A stretch of 21,390 nt of DNA from an uncultured Spirochaetia bacterium (GTDB lineage: Bacteria; Spirochaetota; UBA4802; JAGODF01). Below are positions 8,582 to 16,065 of the stretch, piece after piece. A model generated the notes under the pieces. That model was not told the DNA's origin, searched no databases, and worked only from the letters and a program-made list of their open reading frames with translations. Each line of letters starts with the position of its first letter. Position 1 is the first letter of the stretch. A program made the position numbers and the translations under genes. The stretch is from the NCBI GenBank assembly GCA_937967705.1, contig CALCJG010000069.1, positions 1 to 21,390 of the forward strand. The letters are read 5' to 3'.

Positions 8582-9493
8582 ATGGATCTGATGCAGTCGG
8601 ATGAGGAGAAGTTGAAACAGGTGCGGGTCCTGATGGCTGAGGCCAATTCCATCCGGGAAAAGGACAAGCGGCTTATTGAAACCCTGTTGGGAAATTTCTA
8701 CGGAAAACAGCTGGATGTGGGTATCCGCTATTCCCGGGCCTACGGAGCCCTGCTCTCCGGCGATTATTTCAAGCTCATCAAGCTTCCGGACGGAAACTAC
8801 CTCTTTGTGATTGCGGACATCAGCGGGCACGGTCTGCCGGCCTATACCAATCTCATACGGCTCAACTCGGCCATCACCCTGACCCTGCGGGATTTCGAGA
8901 AGACCTGCGTGGGGGCCTGTTCCATCAATCCCCAGGTCCTGGTCAATGAGATAACCCTCAAGTTTACCGATCTCATGGCGGAGATCGAATCGGACGAGTT
9001 TGCCTCCGTGCTCTTTACCTTCATCTACAACGATAAGGACAAGTTTTACCTGAAGTTCATCAACCGGGGTATGCTCTTTCCCCTTATCATCAGGAAGTTT
9101 CAGAACACCCCTCTGGATGTCTATAATCTCAATCTGCGGGAAAAGGGCTGGTCGCCGGTGCGCGGGCCCCTGCTGGGTTCGGTGGTGCGGGATATCATGA
9201 AGGAGCGGTATTTTCAGTATCCCTCCTGTGAGTTCATTCTGTATGAGGGGGACAGGGCCCTCTTCTTTACGGACGGGCTCTCCGAGGCCCATCGGCAGGG
9301 GCCGGCGGGTGGCGAGGAGTTCGGGGAGGTCCGTATCGGGGACATTCTCCGCCGCTGCGCTCATCTTTCGCCCCAGGATGCCATCAACCGCCTTTTCCAT
9401 GACATCTATGAGTTTATCGGGTCTCCTGCGCAGCAGAAGGACGACATGTCGGCCATTATGATCGATTTCCCCCCGGTGAGATTTCCGGGCTGA
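8582..9493 (+). CDS. SpoIIE-family PP2C protein phosphatase (RsbU-like)
   Basis: Product of 303 residues from the ATG at 8582, which follows GGAAGGGG by 10 bases; an ATG at 8537 would add 15 residues but has no ribosome site. Residues 1-35 are a charged helix, probably coiled coil. The rest is a PPM/SpoIIE domain with metal ligands in place: SGDYF (Asp61), IADISGHG (Asp79), FFTDGLSEA and QKDDMSAIMI near the end. Such enzymes dephosphorylate serine or threonine on anti-anti-sigma (STAS) proteins and so set sigma or partner-switch output. There is no PAS, GAF, HAMP or receiver domain, so the input must come through the N-terminal helix or a partner. No STAS or kinase gene is adjacent. It lies between groESL and htpG and converges on the other phosphatase gene with a 10-bp gap. 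Confidence 0.92.
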   Translation: MDLMQSDEEKLKQVRVLMAEANSIREKDKRLIETLLGNFYGKQLDVGIRYSRAYGALLSGDYFKLIKLPDGNYLFVIADISGHGLPAYTNLIRLNSAITLTLRDFEKTCVGACSINPQVLVNEITLKFTDLMAEIESDEFASVLFTFIYNDKDKFYLKFINRGMLFPLIIRKFQNTPLDVYNLNLREKGWSPVRGPLLGSVVRDIMKERYFQYPSCEFILYEGDRALFFTDGLSEAHRQGPAGGEEFGEVRIGDILRRCAHLSPQDAINRLFHDIYEFIGSPAQQKDDMSAIMIDFPPVRFPG

Positions 9494-9503
9494 GGTTGGC
9501 TTT

Positions 9504-9959
9504 TCAGGGATGCGGCGGGGGGGTGATTATGTGGAGCCGGTGCTCCGTTTCCAGAATGCTTTTGTACACCCGCATGTTGGGAGCGTAGCGGGCGCTGTTG
9601 AAGGCGAAACCCTCGCTGCCGCTGCCGTTGAGCAGAACGCTCAGCGCCCCGGCTACGGCGGAACTGCGGCTTATGCCCGCATCGCACTGGCAGACGATCA
9701 CCTCCGCCCGGTCCTGCACGGAGCGGGCGAACTCCAGAATCCCCCGGGCGTTGGTCTCGTCGAAGAGCCAGGGCTCGGGGACCAGGTTAGACGCCTCCTG
9801 GGCATCGGCAAATTCCACGCGGAGAAGTCCCACGCAGAGGGTTGGCATCTCTGGGTAGGGGGCGGGGGTGTCGCTGGGCGTATTGATGCTGATGACCGCA
9901 TAGGGCTGGTCCAGGGCGATGGTGTCGATGTCTGCCCGTCCGATGATGATGAATTTCAT
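9504..9959 (-). CDS. Tyrosine/dual-specificity phosphatase-like protein (CX5R)
   Basis: Product of 151 residues. The ATG at 9959 has GAGAGGAG just upstream; the frame continues upstream without a ribosome site. The core VIVCQCDAGISRSSAVAGAL carries the phosphatase loop C92-DAGIS-R98-S, preceded by a hydrophobic strand and followed by the alpha helix that caps it. Gln91 replaces the usual His before the catalytic Cys. The WLFDETNARGILEFA segment (64-78) may supply the general acid (Asp67). The protein is a minimal domain with no signal peptide, so it is cytoplasmic. It may remove phosphate from Tyr or Ser/Thr of proteins, or from small molecules; the substrate is unknown. Gene spacing of 10 bp to the convergent PP2C is suggestive but not proof of a common pathway. 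Confidence 0.75.
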   Translation of the reverse strand: MKFIIIGRADIDTIALDQPYAVISINTPSDTPAPYPEMPTLCVGLLRVEFADAQEASNLVPEPWLFDETNARGILEFARSVQDRAEVIVCQCDAGISRSSAVAGALSVLLNGSGSEGFAFNSARYAPNMRVYKSILETEHRLHIITPPPHP

Positions 9960-10082
9960 ATCTCCTCTCAGAAAATCAAAAATAATAGCCCTCCCTTTTG
10001 ATGTCCAGCACAAATGAAAGGTCCCGCATCTCCCTGGTTGATAAGGGGCCAGGAAAAAAAGGAAAAAAAATCCGCTATGCTC

Positions 10083-10112
10083 TTGACGTTCCGGGGTCTG
10101 CCTGCATATATT
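10083..10112 (+). promoter_or_regulatory. htpG promoter
   Basis: TTGACG (10083-10088), an 18-bp spacer and TATATT (10107-10112). The start would be near 10120, five bases before the CIRCE-like operator. This leaves a leader of about 150 bases to the ATG at 10273. The rest of 9960-10272 contains no gene. Confidence 0.7.
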
Positions 10113-10124
10113 GTTGCTATATAT

Positions 10125-10151
10125 CTGGCACTCGATGATTAAGAGTGCTGA
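10125..10151. promoter_or_regulatory. CIRCE-like operator of htpG
   Basis: CTGGCACTC-N9-GAGTGCTGA. It agrees with the CIRCE consensus at 15 of 18 arm positions, keeps the core GCACTC/GAGTGC perfectly and has the canonical 9-base spacer. It lies directly after the htpG -10, in the same position relative to the promoter as the groES CIRCE. HrcA control of htpG is inferred from this. Confidence 0.75.
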
Positions 10152-10272
10152 CAATATTTTTGGGGGAATTAGAGTATCACCAAAAGAGGGGTTGCGGTTG
10201 GTGTTCCTTTCAGGGTGAAGTCTGTGTCCCCCCATACCAGTTTATACATCGCGTAATCAAAGGAGAGTTGTC

Positions 10273-12144
10273 ATGTCCAAGCATCAATTTCAGACCGAAG
10301 TCAACCAATTGCTAAATCTCATCATCCACTCCCTCTATTCCCACAAGGAGATCTTTCTCAGAGAGCTCGTTTCCAATGCCTCTGATGCCCTGGATAAGCT
10401 GAAATACCTCACCTTTACCGAGGAGAGTTTCAAGGGTCTGGATTATACGCCGCGTATGGATATCTATTTCAATGCAGGGGACAATCCGACGCTCACCGTG
10501 GCGGACACGGGGATCGGCATGAACGAGGAGGACCTGGTGGAAAACCTGGGAACCATCGCCAGCTCCGGCACTAAGAAGTTCGTGGAGAGCCTCACCGGGG
10601 ACAGCCGGAGGGATTCCAATCTCATCGGGCAGTTCGGCGTAGGTTTTTACTCCTCTTTCATGGTGGCCGACAAAGTGGAGGTCATCAGCCGTAAGGCCGG
10701 GGAAGAGAAGGCTTTCAAGTGGGTCAGCGATGGCAGGGGGGAGTATGAGATATCCGAATCGGAAAGGGATTCGCAGGGCACAACGGTCATCCTGCATCTG
10801 AACGAGAACGGCAAGGAGTACGCCAACCGCTGGAGCATAGAGAACATCATCAAGAAATATTCCAATCACATATCCTTCCCCATTTACCTCCATTTCGAGG
10901 ACAGCCGCTTCGAGGGGGAAGGGGACAAACGCAAGGAAATCAAGGAGCCGAAAACCGAACAGGTCAACCTGGGCTCCGCCCTCTGGAAAAGGGCCAAGGG
11001 GGAATTGAAGGAGGAGGATTACAAGGAGTTTTACAAGAACATCTCCCATGACATGGAAGATCCCCTGCTCTGGATGCACACCCAGGCCGAGGGTACCATG
11101 GATTACACCACCCTCTTCTACGTGCCCCAGAAGGCGCCCTGGGACATGTACTACGCCGATTACAAACCCGGCGTCAAGCTGTACGTCAAACGGGTCTTCA
11201 TAACCGACGACGAGAAGGAACTGATGCCTGTCTACCTGCGCTTTCTGCGGGGGGTCATCGACTCCGAGGATCTGCCCCTGAATGTGAGCCGGGAGATCCT
11301 GCAGCAGAACCGGGTGCTGGCGAAGATCAAGTCCGCTTCCGTGAAGAAGATCCTGGGCGAGTTCGAACAGCTCTCCAGGGACAAGGAAAAGTACGATGCC
11401 TTCTATAGGGAATTCGGCAAACCCCTGAAGGAGGGGCTCTATCAGGATTACGAGAACAAGGAAGCGCTGCAGGAACTGGTACGGTTCAAATCCACCAGGG
11501 TGGAGGGCCTGACGAGCCTCAAGGAGTATCTGGACCGGATGGGGCCGGATCAGCAGGCTATCTACTACATCACCGGCGAGAGGGAGAGCGATCTGAGAAA
11601 CTCCCCGCTCCTGGAGATGTATCGGAACAAGGGTATCGAGGTCCTCATCATGGACGATGAGATCGATGAGATCGTCATCCCCTCGGTTGGCCGGTATAAG
11701 GATTTCGAGCTGAAATCCGTCAACCGCAGCGATGCGGCGGAGGACCTGAAGTCCGAGGCGGACAAGAAGGAGGAGAAGGCGGTGGAGCCGCTCATCGGGA
11801 AGATCAAGGCGGCCCTGGGAGACCGGGTCAAGGACGTGAAGGCCAGCACACGGCTCTCCGATTCCCCCTCCTGCATCGTGGCGGATCAGAACGATCCCAC
11901 GGTTCAGATGCAGGGGATGCTGAAAGCCATGGGCAAGGGGAATTTTCCGGAGGTCAAACCCATTCTGGAGATCAACCCCAATCACCCCATTATCCAGAAG
12001 CTGAAGGACGGCGCCGATGAAAAGGTGCTGGAGGATGTAAGCCTGCTTCTCCTGGAACAGGCGCTGCTTCTGGAGGGGGTCAAGCTGGAAAGCCCCGCCC
12101 AGTTCGTGAAGCGACTGAACACCATGATGGAGAAGGCCGTCTAA
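10273..12144 (+). CDS. htpG: Chaperone HtpG (bacterial Hsp90)
   Basis: Product of 623 residues, full length, ATG preceded by AAAGGAGAG. It is an ATP-driven dimeric cytoplasmic chaperone that remodels late folding intermediates. The GHKL ATPase domain (1-220) shows E31-LVSNASDALDK with Glu31, Asn35 and Asp38, then D78-TGIGM and GQFGVGFYSS (119-128). The middle domain carries the usual LPLNVSREILQQN, containing the catalytic Arg. The C-terminal dimerisation domain ends near PAQFVKRLN. The gene is alone between its own promoter and a terminator. A degenerate CIRCE in the promoter suggests it is repressed by HrcA along with groESL. In Bacillus subtilis htpG is not an HrcA target, so this is a different wiring. 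Confidence 0.99.
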   Translation: MSKHQFQTEVNQLLNLIIHSLYSHKEIFLRELVSNASDALDKLKYLTFTEESFKGLDYTPRMDIYFNAGDNPTLTVADTGIGMNEEDLVENLGTIASSGTKKFVESLTGDSRRDSNLIGQFGVGFYSSFMVADKVEVISRKAGEEKAFKWVSDGRGEYEISESERDSQGTTVILHLNENGKEYANRWSIENIIKKYSNHISFPIYLHFEDSRFEGEGDKRKEIKEPKTEQVNLGSALWKRAKGELKEEDYKEFYKNISHDMEDPLLWMHTQAEGTMDYTTLFYVPQKAPWDMYYADYKPGVKLYVKRVFITDDEKELMPVYLRFLRGVIDSEDLPLNVSREILQQNRVLAKIKSASVKKILGEFEQLSRDKEKYDAFYREFGKPLKEGLYQDYENKEALQELVRFKSTRVEGLTSLKEYLDRMGPDQQAIYYITGERESDLRNSPLLEMYRNKGIEVLIMDDEIDEIVIPSVGRYKDFELKSVNRSDAAEDLKSEADKKEEKAVEPLIGKIKAALGDRVKDVKASTRLSDSPSCIVADQNDPTVQMQGMLKAMGKGNFPEVKPILEINPNHPIIQKLKDGADEKVLEDVSLLLLEQALLLEGVKLESPAQFVKRLNTMMEKAV

Positions 12145-12240
12145 CGGCAGATCACATGTCCCTCATGTCTCGGAGGGAACGGGGGAGGGCCTTGCCCGTA
12201 TCCGAGAGGCCGGAAGGCCTTGTACTCAGGCATAAAATAG

Positions 12241-12270
12241 AAAAAACCCGGAAAGATATCCGGGTTTTTT
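12241..12270. terminator. Bidirectional terminator between htpG and the permease
   Basis: Perfect stem AAAAAACCCGGA (12241-12252) / TCCGGGTTTTTT (12259-12270), loop AAGATA. The A and T runs on either side make it work for both htpG (+) and the convergent permease (-). Confidence 0.93.
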
Positions 12271-12291
12271 GTTTGCAGGGCCTGAATGCGT

Positions 12292-13857
12292 TTAGGCCGC
12301 GGCTTCGGCTCCGCTGCGTTTTTCCTTCCAGAAGAAGTAAAGGAAGAAAACGCTGATAATCACGTAGGCCAGGGCGTATTCCCACTGCTCCTGGAAGAAG
12401 TTGAGCTTCATGAAACGGTGCAGGAGCTGCCCGTTGGAGTCGATGATGTGGGTGTGTATGATGCCGATCCAGGAGCAGAGGGCCAGGGTCAGCGACATGA
12501 AACAGGCCTGGAGGAATTTCCGGTCGATGATGAAGACCGTTACCGTGGACCAGAGCATGGAGGTGATGATGAAACCCCGCTCCAGGGTGATGAAGCCCAG
12601 GGCCTTGTGGGCATAGGCGAAGCTGGCCCACTGGGTGATCTTGGCGTAGTTGGTGCCGGCCACCCCCAGGGCGCTGGACATGATGAGCCAGGCCAGGGCT
12701 CCGATGGCGGGGATGAGGCCCATGACCACCGCCGGGTAGTGCTCCTTGTCCACCGCCTCGAAGGCCTGAACGGTGATGACCATGCCGATCCAGAGAACGA
12801 TGGGGGCTCCCGCCTCAATCGGGATGAGGACGGTGATGACGCTGGTGATGCCCAGCAGTACCAGGAGCTGTATGACGATACCGTTGATGATGGAGTAACC
12901 CGCCCGGGCGCCCAGGGACTTCCAGCCGGGATGACCGATGTAGATGGTGGTTGGATAGGGGGAGCCCAGGAAGGCCGCCACCATGGTTCCCAGACCGTTG
13001 ACCATCAGGGAAGACTTCTCGTCGAATTTATCACCCCCCGCCTCGGCCGACTCCAGGTTTTGCAGGGACCCGATGAGATTGAACAGGCCCATGGGGATGA
13101 TGATGGCCATGTATTTGGAGCCCATGCTCATGGCCTGGAAGAGCTCCACGCCGTGAAAGGACGGCAGATTCAGGGAGAGGGAAAAGCCGGTAAAGCTTTT
13201 CGCCAGGGCCTGAGTGTCGCCGTAGCCGAGGAACCAGAAGAGCAGTGCGCCCACGATGATGGAGATGAAGCCGCCCGGGAGCTGAAAGGCGAAACGGACC
13301 TTGCCGAAATACTGCATGAAGATGATGATCATCGGCAGGAGGGCCACCAGCGGGAAGGCGAAGATGCGGTTTGCGAAATCCAGTGAGATGAAGGTGATGG
13401 CTATTCCCGCCAGCGTGGAGAGAAGCGCCGCGCGGGGGATGAATCTCCGGATGTATTTGGCCACGAAGGCGCCGAAAAACTCGATGACGCCGGAGAAGAA
13501 ACAGGCCACCAGGCCCGCCGCCCAAGCCGTTTTGTAATCCTTGGTCTCGATGTAGACCGGCAGCATGACCAGGAAGACGTAGGCGAAAAGGGAGACGGTG
13601 TTGATGCCGTAGGGCAGGGCGGTCACGTCATCCCTTCCCTCCCGGCGGCCCAGCTGTACGGCCTGCCATCCGTAAAAGAAGTTGCCCACGATGATCGACA
13701 GCGCCACGCCGGGGAGCACCGTCCCGAAGAGGAAGGAGGGTTCCTTGTTCATGCCGAGAACGAAGAGGCTGAAACCGATGATCAGGATGATCTGCATCAG
13801 ATTGTCGATGAAAAGACCGAAAAATCCGTCAATGTCCCTTTTGCAAAACCATTTCAT
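12292..13857 (-). CDS. NCS2-family nucleobase permease (xanthine/uracil/AzgA-like)
   Basis: Product of 521 residues, ATG at 13857 with AGGAGG 11 bases upstream (rather far). The chain is hydrophobic throughout, with about 12-14 predicted membrane segments, as in NCS2 proton- or sodium-coupled uptake systems. Features that support this are LPYGINTVSLFAYVFL after the first helices, an amphipathic half-helix region LGSPYPTTIYIGHPGWKSLGARAGYS that corresponds to the substrate site, and AGAPIVLWIGMVITVQAFEAV. The specific base carried (adenine, guanine, hypoxanthine, xanthine or uracil) cannot be assigned; it is somewhat distant from the well-known members. It is preceded by a structured leader and a promoter of its own, and a TetR gene lies upstream on the same strand. 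Confidence 0.85.
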   Translation of the reverse strand: MKWFCKRDIDGFFGLFIDNLMQIILIIGFSLFVLGMNKEPSFLFGTVLPGVALSIIVGNFFYGWQAVQLGRREGRDDVTALPYGINTVSLFAYVFLVMLPVYIETKDYKTAWAAGLVACFFSGVIEFFGAFVAKYIRRFIPRAALLSTLAGIAITFISLDFANRIFAFPLVALLPMIIIFMQYFGKVRFAFQLPGGFISIIVGALLFWFLGYGDTQALAKSFTGFSLSLNLPSFHGVELFQAMSMGSKYMAIIIPMGLFNLIGSLQNLESAEAGGDKFDEKSSLMVNGLGTMVAAFLGSPYPTTIYIGHPGWKSLGARAGYSIINGIVIQLLVLLGITSVITVLIPIEAGAPIVLWIGMVITVQAFEAVDKEHYPAVVMGLIPAIGALAWLIMSSALGVAGTNYAKITQWASFAYAHKALGFITLERGFIITSMLWSTVTVFIIDRKFLQACFMSLTLALCSWIGIIHTHIIDSNGQLLHRFMKLNFFQEQWEYALAYVIISVFFLYFFWKEKRSGAEAAA

Positions 13858-13980
13858 AGAGAGTTAATCCTCCTGCTTGAGTAAGGCCTCCGCGCGGAAA
13901 GACCGCCGCAGAAAGACTGCGGTACGGTGATTCGTCTGGGACGGCCCTGATGCCGGGGAACCGGCTCGGGTCCCTGTTTT
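13858..13980 (-). promoter_or_regulatory. Structured 5' leader of the permease with twin hairpins
   Basis: About 123 bases between the promoter and the permease start. Two adjacent hairpins carry the same five-base loop, AAAGA in plus-strand letters: GCGG-AAAGA-CCGC (13894-13906) and CCGCAG-AAAGA-CTGCGG (13906-13922). They share one base, so they may form alternately. A third small hairpin (GCCGG-TTCC-CCGGC on the minus strand) lies further upstream. I do not recognise a known purine, xanthine or other riboswitch consensus. Confidence 0.45.
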
Positions 13981-13986
13981 GGCGAT

Positions 13987-14014
13987 AGAATATTCCGGAA
14001 AGCCTCCCCGTCAA
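13987..14014 (-). promoter_or_regulatory. Promoter of the permease gene
   Basis: On the minus strand, TTGACG (14009-14014), a 16-bp spacer and TATTCT (13987-13992), in the gap after tetR. It allows the permease to be transcribed apart from tetR. Confidence 0.65.
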
Positions 14015-14078
14015 GTACAATATGGGAGCCTGGGAGTTGAGGCCGAATCGGTCCGGCAGAAGCGGGGGAGCAGCCGAT

Positions 14079-14666
14079 TCAACTGCTGATACCGAAGAGA
14101 TGGTACTGAATGATGTCGTTCAGTTCGGCGTAGATGTCCTCGATCTCCCGGTAGAGAATCCACTGGAGGAGTATCTGCTTGGTGCTCCCCAGGATACAGT
14201 AGGCGATGATACTGGGGTTGAGGGGTTTGATATTGCCCTCCCGGATTCCCTCCTCCAGGAGCTGGCGGATGGCCCGGAGTATGGTTGCGTAGAATTCCTC
14301 GATTTTTTCGTCAAAAAGATTGTCGATGCCCTGGGGGGCGGTGATGAGCAGTTGGGTGAGATCGCGGTTGGCGTCGAAGGCCTCCACGAGGCCGACCGTC
14401 ATCCCCCGTATCTGTCCTGTGAGCTCGTTTCCCTTCTCGGCCCGGGATATGTTGATTCCCAGAATGGCGTCCCGGAGAATCGCGGCAAAGCGGTCCACCA
14501 GGAGAAAGAAGATGTCGTTTTTGCTGGTGAAGTGGGCGTAGAAGGTGCTCCGGGCTATGCGGGCTTTCTCGATAACATCGGTTACCGTGGTGCTGTGATA
14601 GCCCTTTTGGAGGAACAGCTCCTTGGCGCAGTCGATGATTACCTCGCGTCTCTCTGTCTTGTTCAT
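14079..14666 (-). CDS. TetR/AcrR-family transcriptional regulator
   Basis: Product of 195 residues, ATG at 14666 with AGAGGG 7 bases upstream. Residues about 1-60 are the TetR DNA-binding domain: AKELFLQKGYHSTTVTDVIEKARIARSTFYAHFTSKNDIF, with the helix-turn-helix at about 26-45. The C-terminal helical domain (60-195) is the variable ligand and dimer domain. Typical members repress a nearby gene until a small ligand binds. Candidate targets here are its own operon, the PEBP gene upstream and the permease downstream. I did not find an unequivocal palindrome in its own promoter region (14667-14774), so the target is open. Confidence 0.92.
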   Translation of the reverse strand: MNKTERREVIIDCAKELFLQKGYHSTTVTDVIEKARIARSTFYAHFTSKNDIFFLLVDRFAAILRDAILGINISRAEKGNELTGQIRGMTVGLVEAFDANRDLTQLLITAPQGIDNLFDEKIEEFYATILRAIRQLLEEGIREGNIKPLNPSIIAYCILGSTKQILLQWILYREIEDIYAELNDIIQYHLFGISS

Positions 14667-14774
14667 GATAAAACCCTCTTGGTCAAATGGCTAACAAAGA
14701 GTTACCCGCGGGGTTTATTTTTCAACCATAAAATCTATGGGAGGAGCGCCGGCTTCATCGATCGGAAAAGGCTC

Positions 14775-15248
14775 TCAGCGGTTTTCAAAGTTCCCGGTGA
14801 TTCTGGCCTGGGCAACGATCATCGGCTGAATCAGGTGGAGGAACTCCCTTTCGGACAATTCCCTCACCGTCGCAGGGAGGGTTCCCGACAGGGCGTATGC
14901 CGTCAGCTCGTAGCGGTGGACGCCGGAACCCCTCGGGGGCTGCGGCCCGCCGTAGCCCCTTTTACCGAAGGTGTTGATCATCTCCACACCCCCTTGCGGC
15001 AGGGAGTCCGGGGAGGCCCCCTCAGGAAGACCGGTGGTGTCCGAGGGCAGGTTGAGGATCAGCCAGTGAACCCAACTGCGGGCCATCGGATGCCGGTCGA
15101 CGAGGGCGACGGCCAGGGACTGCGCCTTGTCCGGTACCTCCGAAAGGCTGATCTGCGGGGAGACGTTTGCGCCCCCGGCCACGGCCTTCATGGCGTACCT
15201 GGCGGGTATGTTCGCCCCGTCCTGAAAGGAATCGGAAAATATTTTCAT
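14775..15248 (-). CDS. YbhB/YbcL-family PEBP (Raf kinase inhibitor-like) protein
   Basis: Product of 157 residues, ATG at 15248 with AGGAGGTGA in the 16-bp gap after the upstream gene, so it is probably translated from the same message. PEBP signatures are present: NVSPQISLSEVPDKAQSLAVALVDRHP with the binding-site Asp-x-x-Pro, WVHWLILNLPSD, then YGGPQPPRGSGVHRYELTAYAL. Bacterial PEBP proteins are small soluble proteins of unsettled role that bind anionic groups. No signal peptide is seen, so it is cytoplasmic. tetR follows 108 bp downstream on the same strand. Confidence 0.92.
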   Translation of the reverse strand: MKIFSDSFQDGANIPARYAMKAVAGGANVSPQISLSEVPDKAQSLAVALVDRHPMARSWVHWLILNLPSDTTGLPEGASPDSLPQGGVEMINTFGKRGYGGPQPPRGSGVHRYELTAYALSGTLPATVRELSEREFLHLIQPMIVAQARITGNFENR

Positions 15249-15264
15249 GACTCACCTCCTGGTA

Positions 15265-15858
15265 TCATGGCTGCGGAAGGACCTCGCAGAAGGCGGCCTC
15301 GCGCAGTCCTGCTTTAATTTTATCGAGGAGATCCTCCGGTACGTCCTCCGGGCGGGGAAACTCCTTAGCCGTTTTACGCAGCAGATTGATGTCGTTGATG
15401 AGCAGGCTGTAGTAAAACCAGTCTCCCGTGAGTCGCGCCGCATAGAGGATTTCCTCCTCCGTGAGGATCTCCCGCGCCAGGCAGGAGAAGATGACACAGG
15501 TGTTGTTCTGAAAGTTGCTGAAGCGGATATCGCCCTGGCGGCTCCCGGCGTAGAGCAGGCAGCCGATGAGGGTTTCCTCATCGTCGATATATCCTATGTA
15601 GGGGCACTGGATGGCGTCCTCAATCCTCTTGGGGGGGCGCATGCGGTAGAATTCCTCCCGGTTTATGTCCACAACCTCATCACCGCTTCCCTGGCGGGTC
15701 TCCACCGTTTCCATATGTTCCCGGTAGAGGGCCCGGCGCTGGGCAAAGATCCTCCGCATCTCATCCTCTGAGACGTTGTAATTGTGGCTGCCGCAGCAGA
15801 GGGCGCAGGAGGCGCCTCCCCCCGGCTGGCATATGTTGACATGCTTTCCTGTATTCAT
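15265..15858 (-). CDS. Cysteine-cluster protein, YkgJ-like
   Basis: Product of 197 residues, ATG at 15858. The ribosome site is poor, with AAAGG about 19 bases off, so the start is less certain than for its neighbours; no better in-frame start lies nearby. It has nine cysteines: 10, 18, 21, 22, 85, 100, 121, 126 and 191. The N-terminal CQPGGGASCALCCG resembles the cluster motif of YkgJ-type zinc or iron-chelate proteins, and QCPYIGY...GCLLY fits the second half of that motif. The second half is mostly helical. It is the first gene of a probable operon with the PEBP gene (16-bp gap) and maybe tetR. Function unknown; a metal-binding or Fe-S role is inferred. Confidence 0.65.
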   Translation of the reverse strand: MNTGKHVNICQPGGGASCALCCGSHNYNVSEDEMRRIFAQRRALYREHMETVETRQGSGDEVVDINREEFYRMRPPKRIEDAIQCPYIGYIDDEETLIGCLLYAGSRQGDIRFSNFQNNTCVIFSCLAREILTEEEILYAARLTGDWFYYSLLINDINLLRKTAKEFPRPEDVPEDLLDKIKAGLREAAFCEVLPQP

Positions 15859-15883
15859 GGCCGGTCCGAAAAACCTTTCAGGT

Positions 15884-15903
15884 GGCGGCTCCCCGGGGCC
15901 GCC
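15884..15903. other. Near-palindromic hairpin in the cysteine-cluster gene leader
   Basis: GGCGGC (15884-15889) / GCCGCC (15898-15903) with an 8-base loop. It lies in the 5' leader of the minus-strand gene, just before the region where a ribosome site is lacking, and could affect translation. Confidence 0.45.
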
Positions 15904-15910
15904 TGACTTT

Positions 15911-15940
15911 AAGATAAAGAAACGGGGCTCCCCGCGTCAA
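15911..15940 (-). promoter_or_regulatory. Promoter of the cysteine-cluster/PEBP operon
   Basis: On the minus strand, TTGACG (15935-15940), an 18-bp spacer and TATCTT (15911-15916); a 17-bp reading gives TTATCT. It is divergent from the padR promoter. Confidence 0.55.
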
Positions 15941-16000
15941 GCGGTATTGTCGTTCAGGGGCGTGGGGGGCATCCCGTTTTTTCCCTTTTCCCCGGTTTTT

Positions 16001-16028
16001 TTGTAGCCGAATGGGGAGCTGGTAAATA
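16001..16028 (+). promoter_or_regulatory. padR-operon promoter
   Basis: TTGTAG (16001-16006), a 16-bp spacer and TAAATA (16023-16028). Both boxes are moderate. Transcription would begin near 16035, right at the inverted repeat. Confidence 0.45.
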
Positions 16029-16036
16029 TATTAGAT

Positions 16037-16055
16037 ATATATCAAAACGATATAT
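16037..16055. promoter_or_regulatory. Probable PadR operator
   Basis: Inverted repeat ATATATC-AAAAC-GATATAT, 7-bp perfect arms, located at the presumed transcription start and ending 10 bases before the chosen padR ATG. PadR proteins commonly repress their own operon through an inverted repeat here. Confidence 0.55.
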
Positions 16056-16065
16056 GGAGTGTGGC

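Noticed and set aside
8465..9400. 311-codon minus-strand frame opposite the PP2C gene
   Set aside because: The PP2C has all its metal ligands, a promoter and a ribosome site; the opposite frame has none of these.
10312..11985. 557-codon open frame antisense to htpG
   Set aside because: It mirrors the strongly supported htpG gene, has no recognisable domain, and such frames arise from GC-rich third positions.
12286..13386. 366-codon plus-strand frame antisense to the permease
   Set aside because: Asp/Gly/His-rich translation typical of the complement of a membrane protein gene; no domain.
13829..14020. 63-codon minus-strand frame over the permease leader
   Set aside because: It reads through the permease promoter and hairpins and has no ribosome site.
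14022..15317. 431-codon plus-strand frame across tetR and the PEBP gene
   Set aside because: Opposite to two well-supported genes, low-complexity Gly/Arg/Asp-rich translation and no ribosome site.
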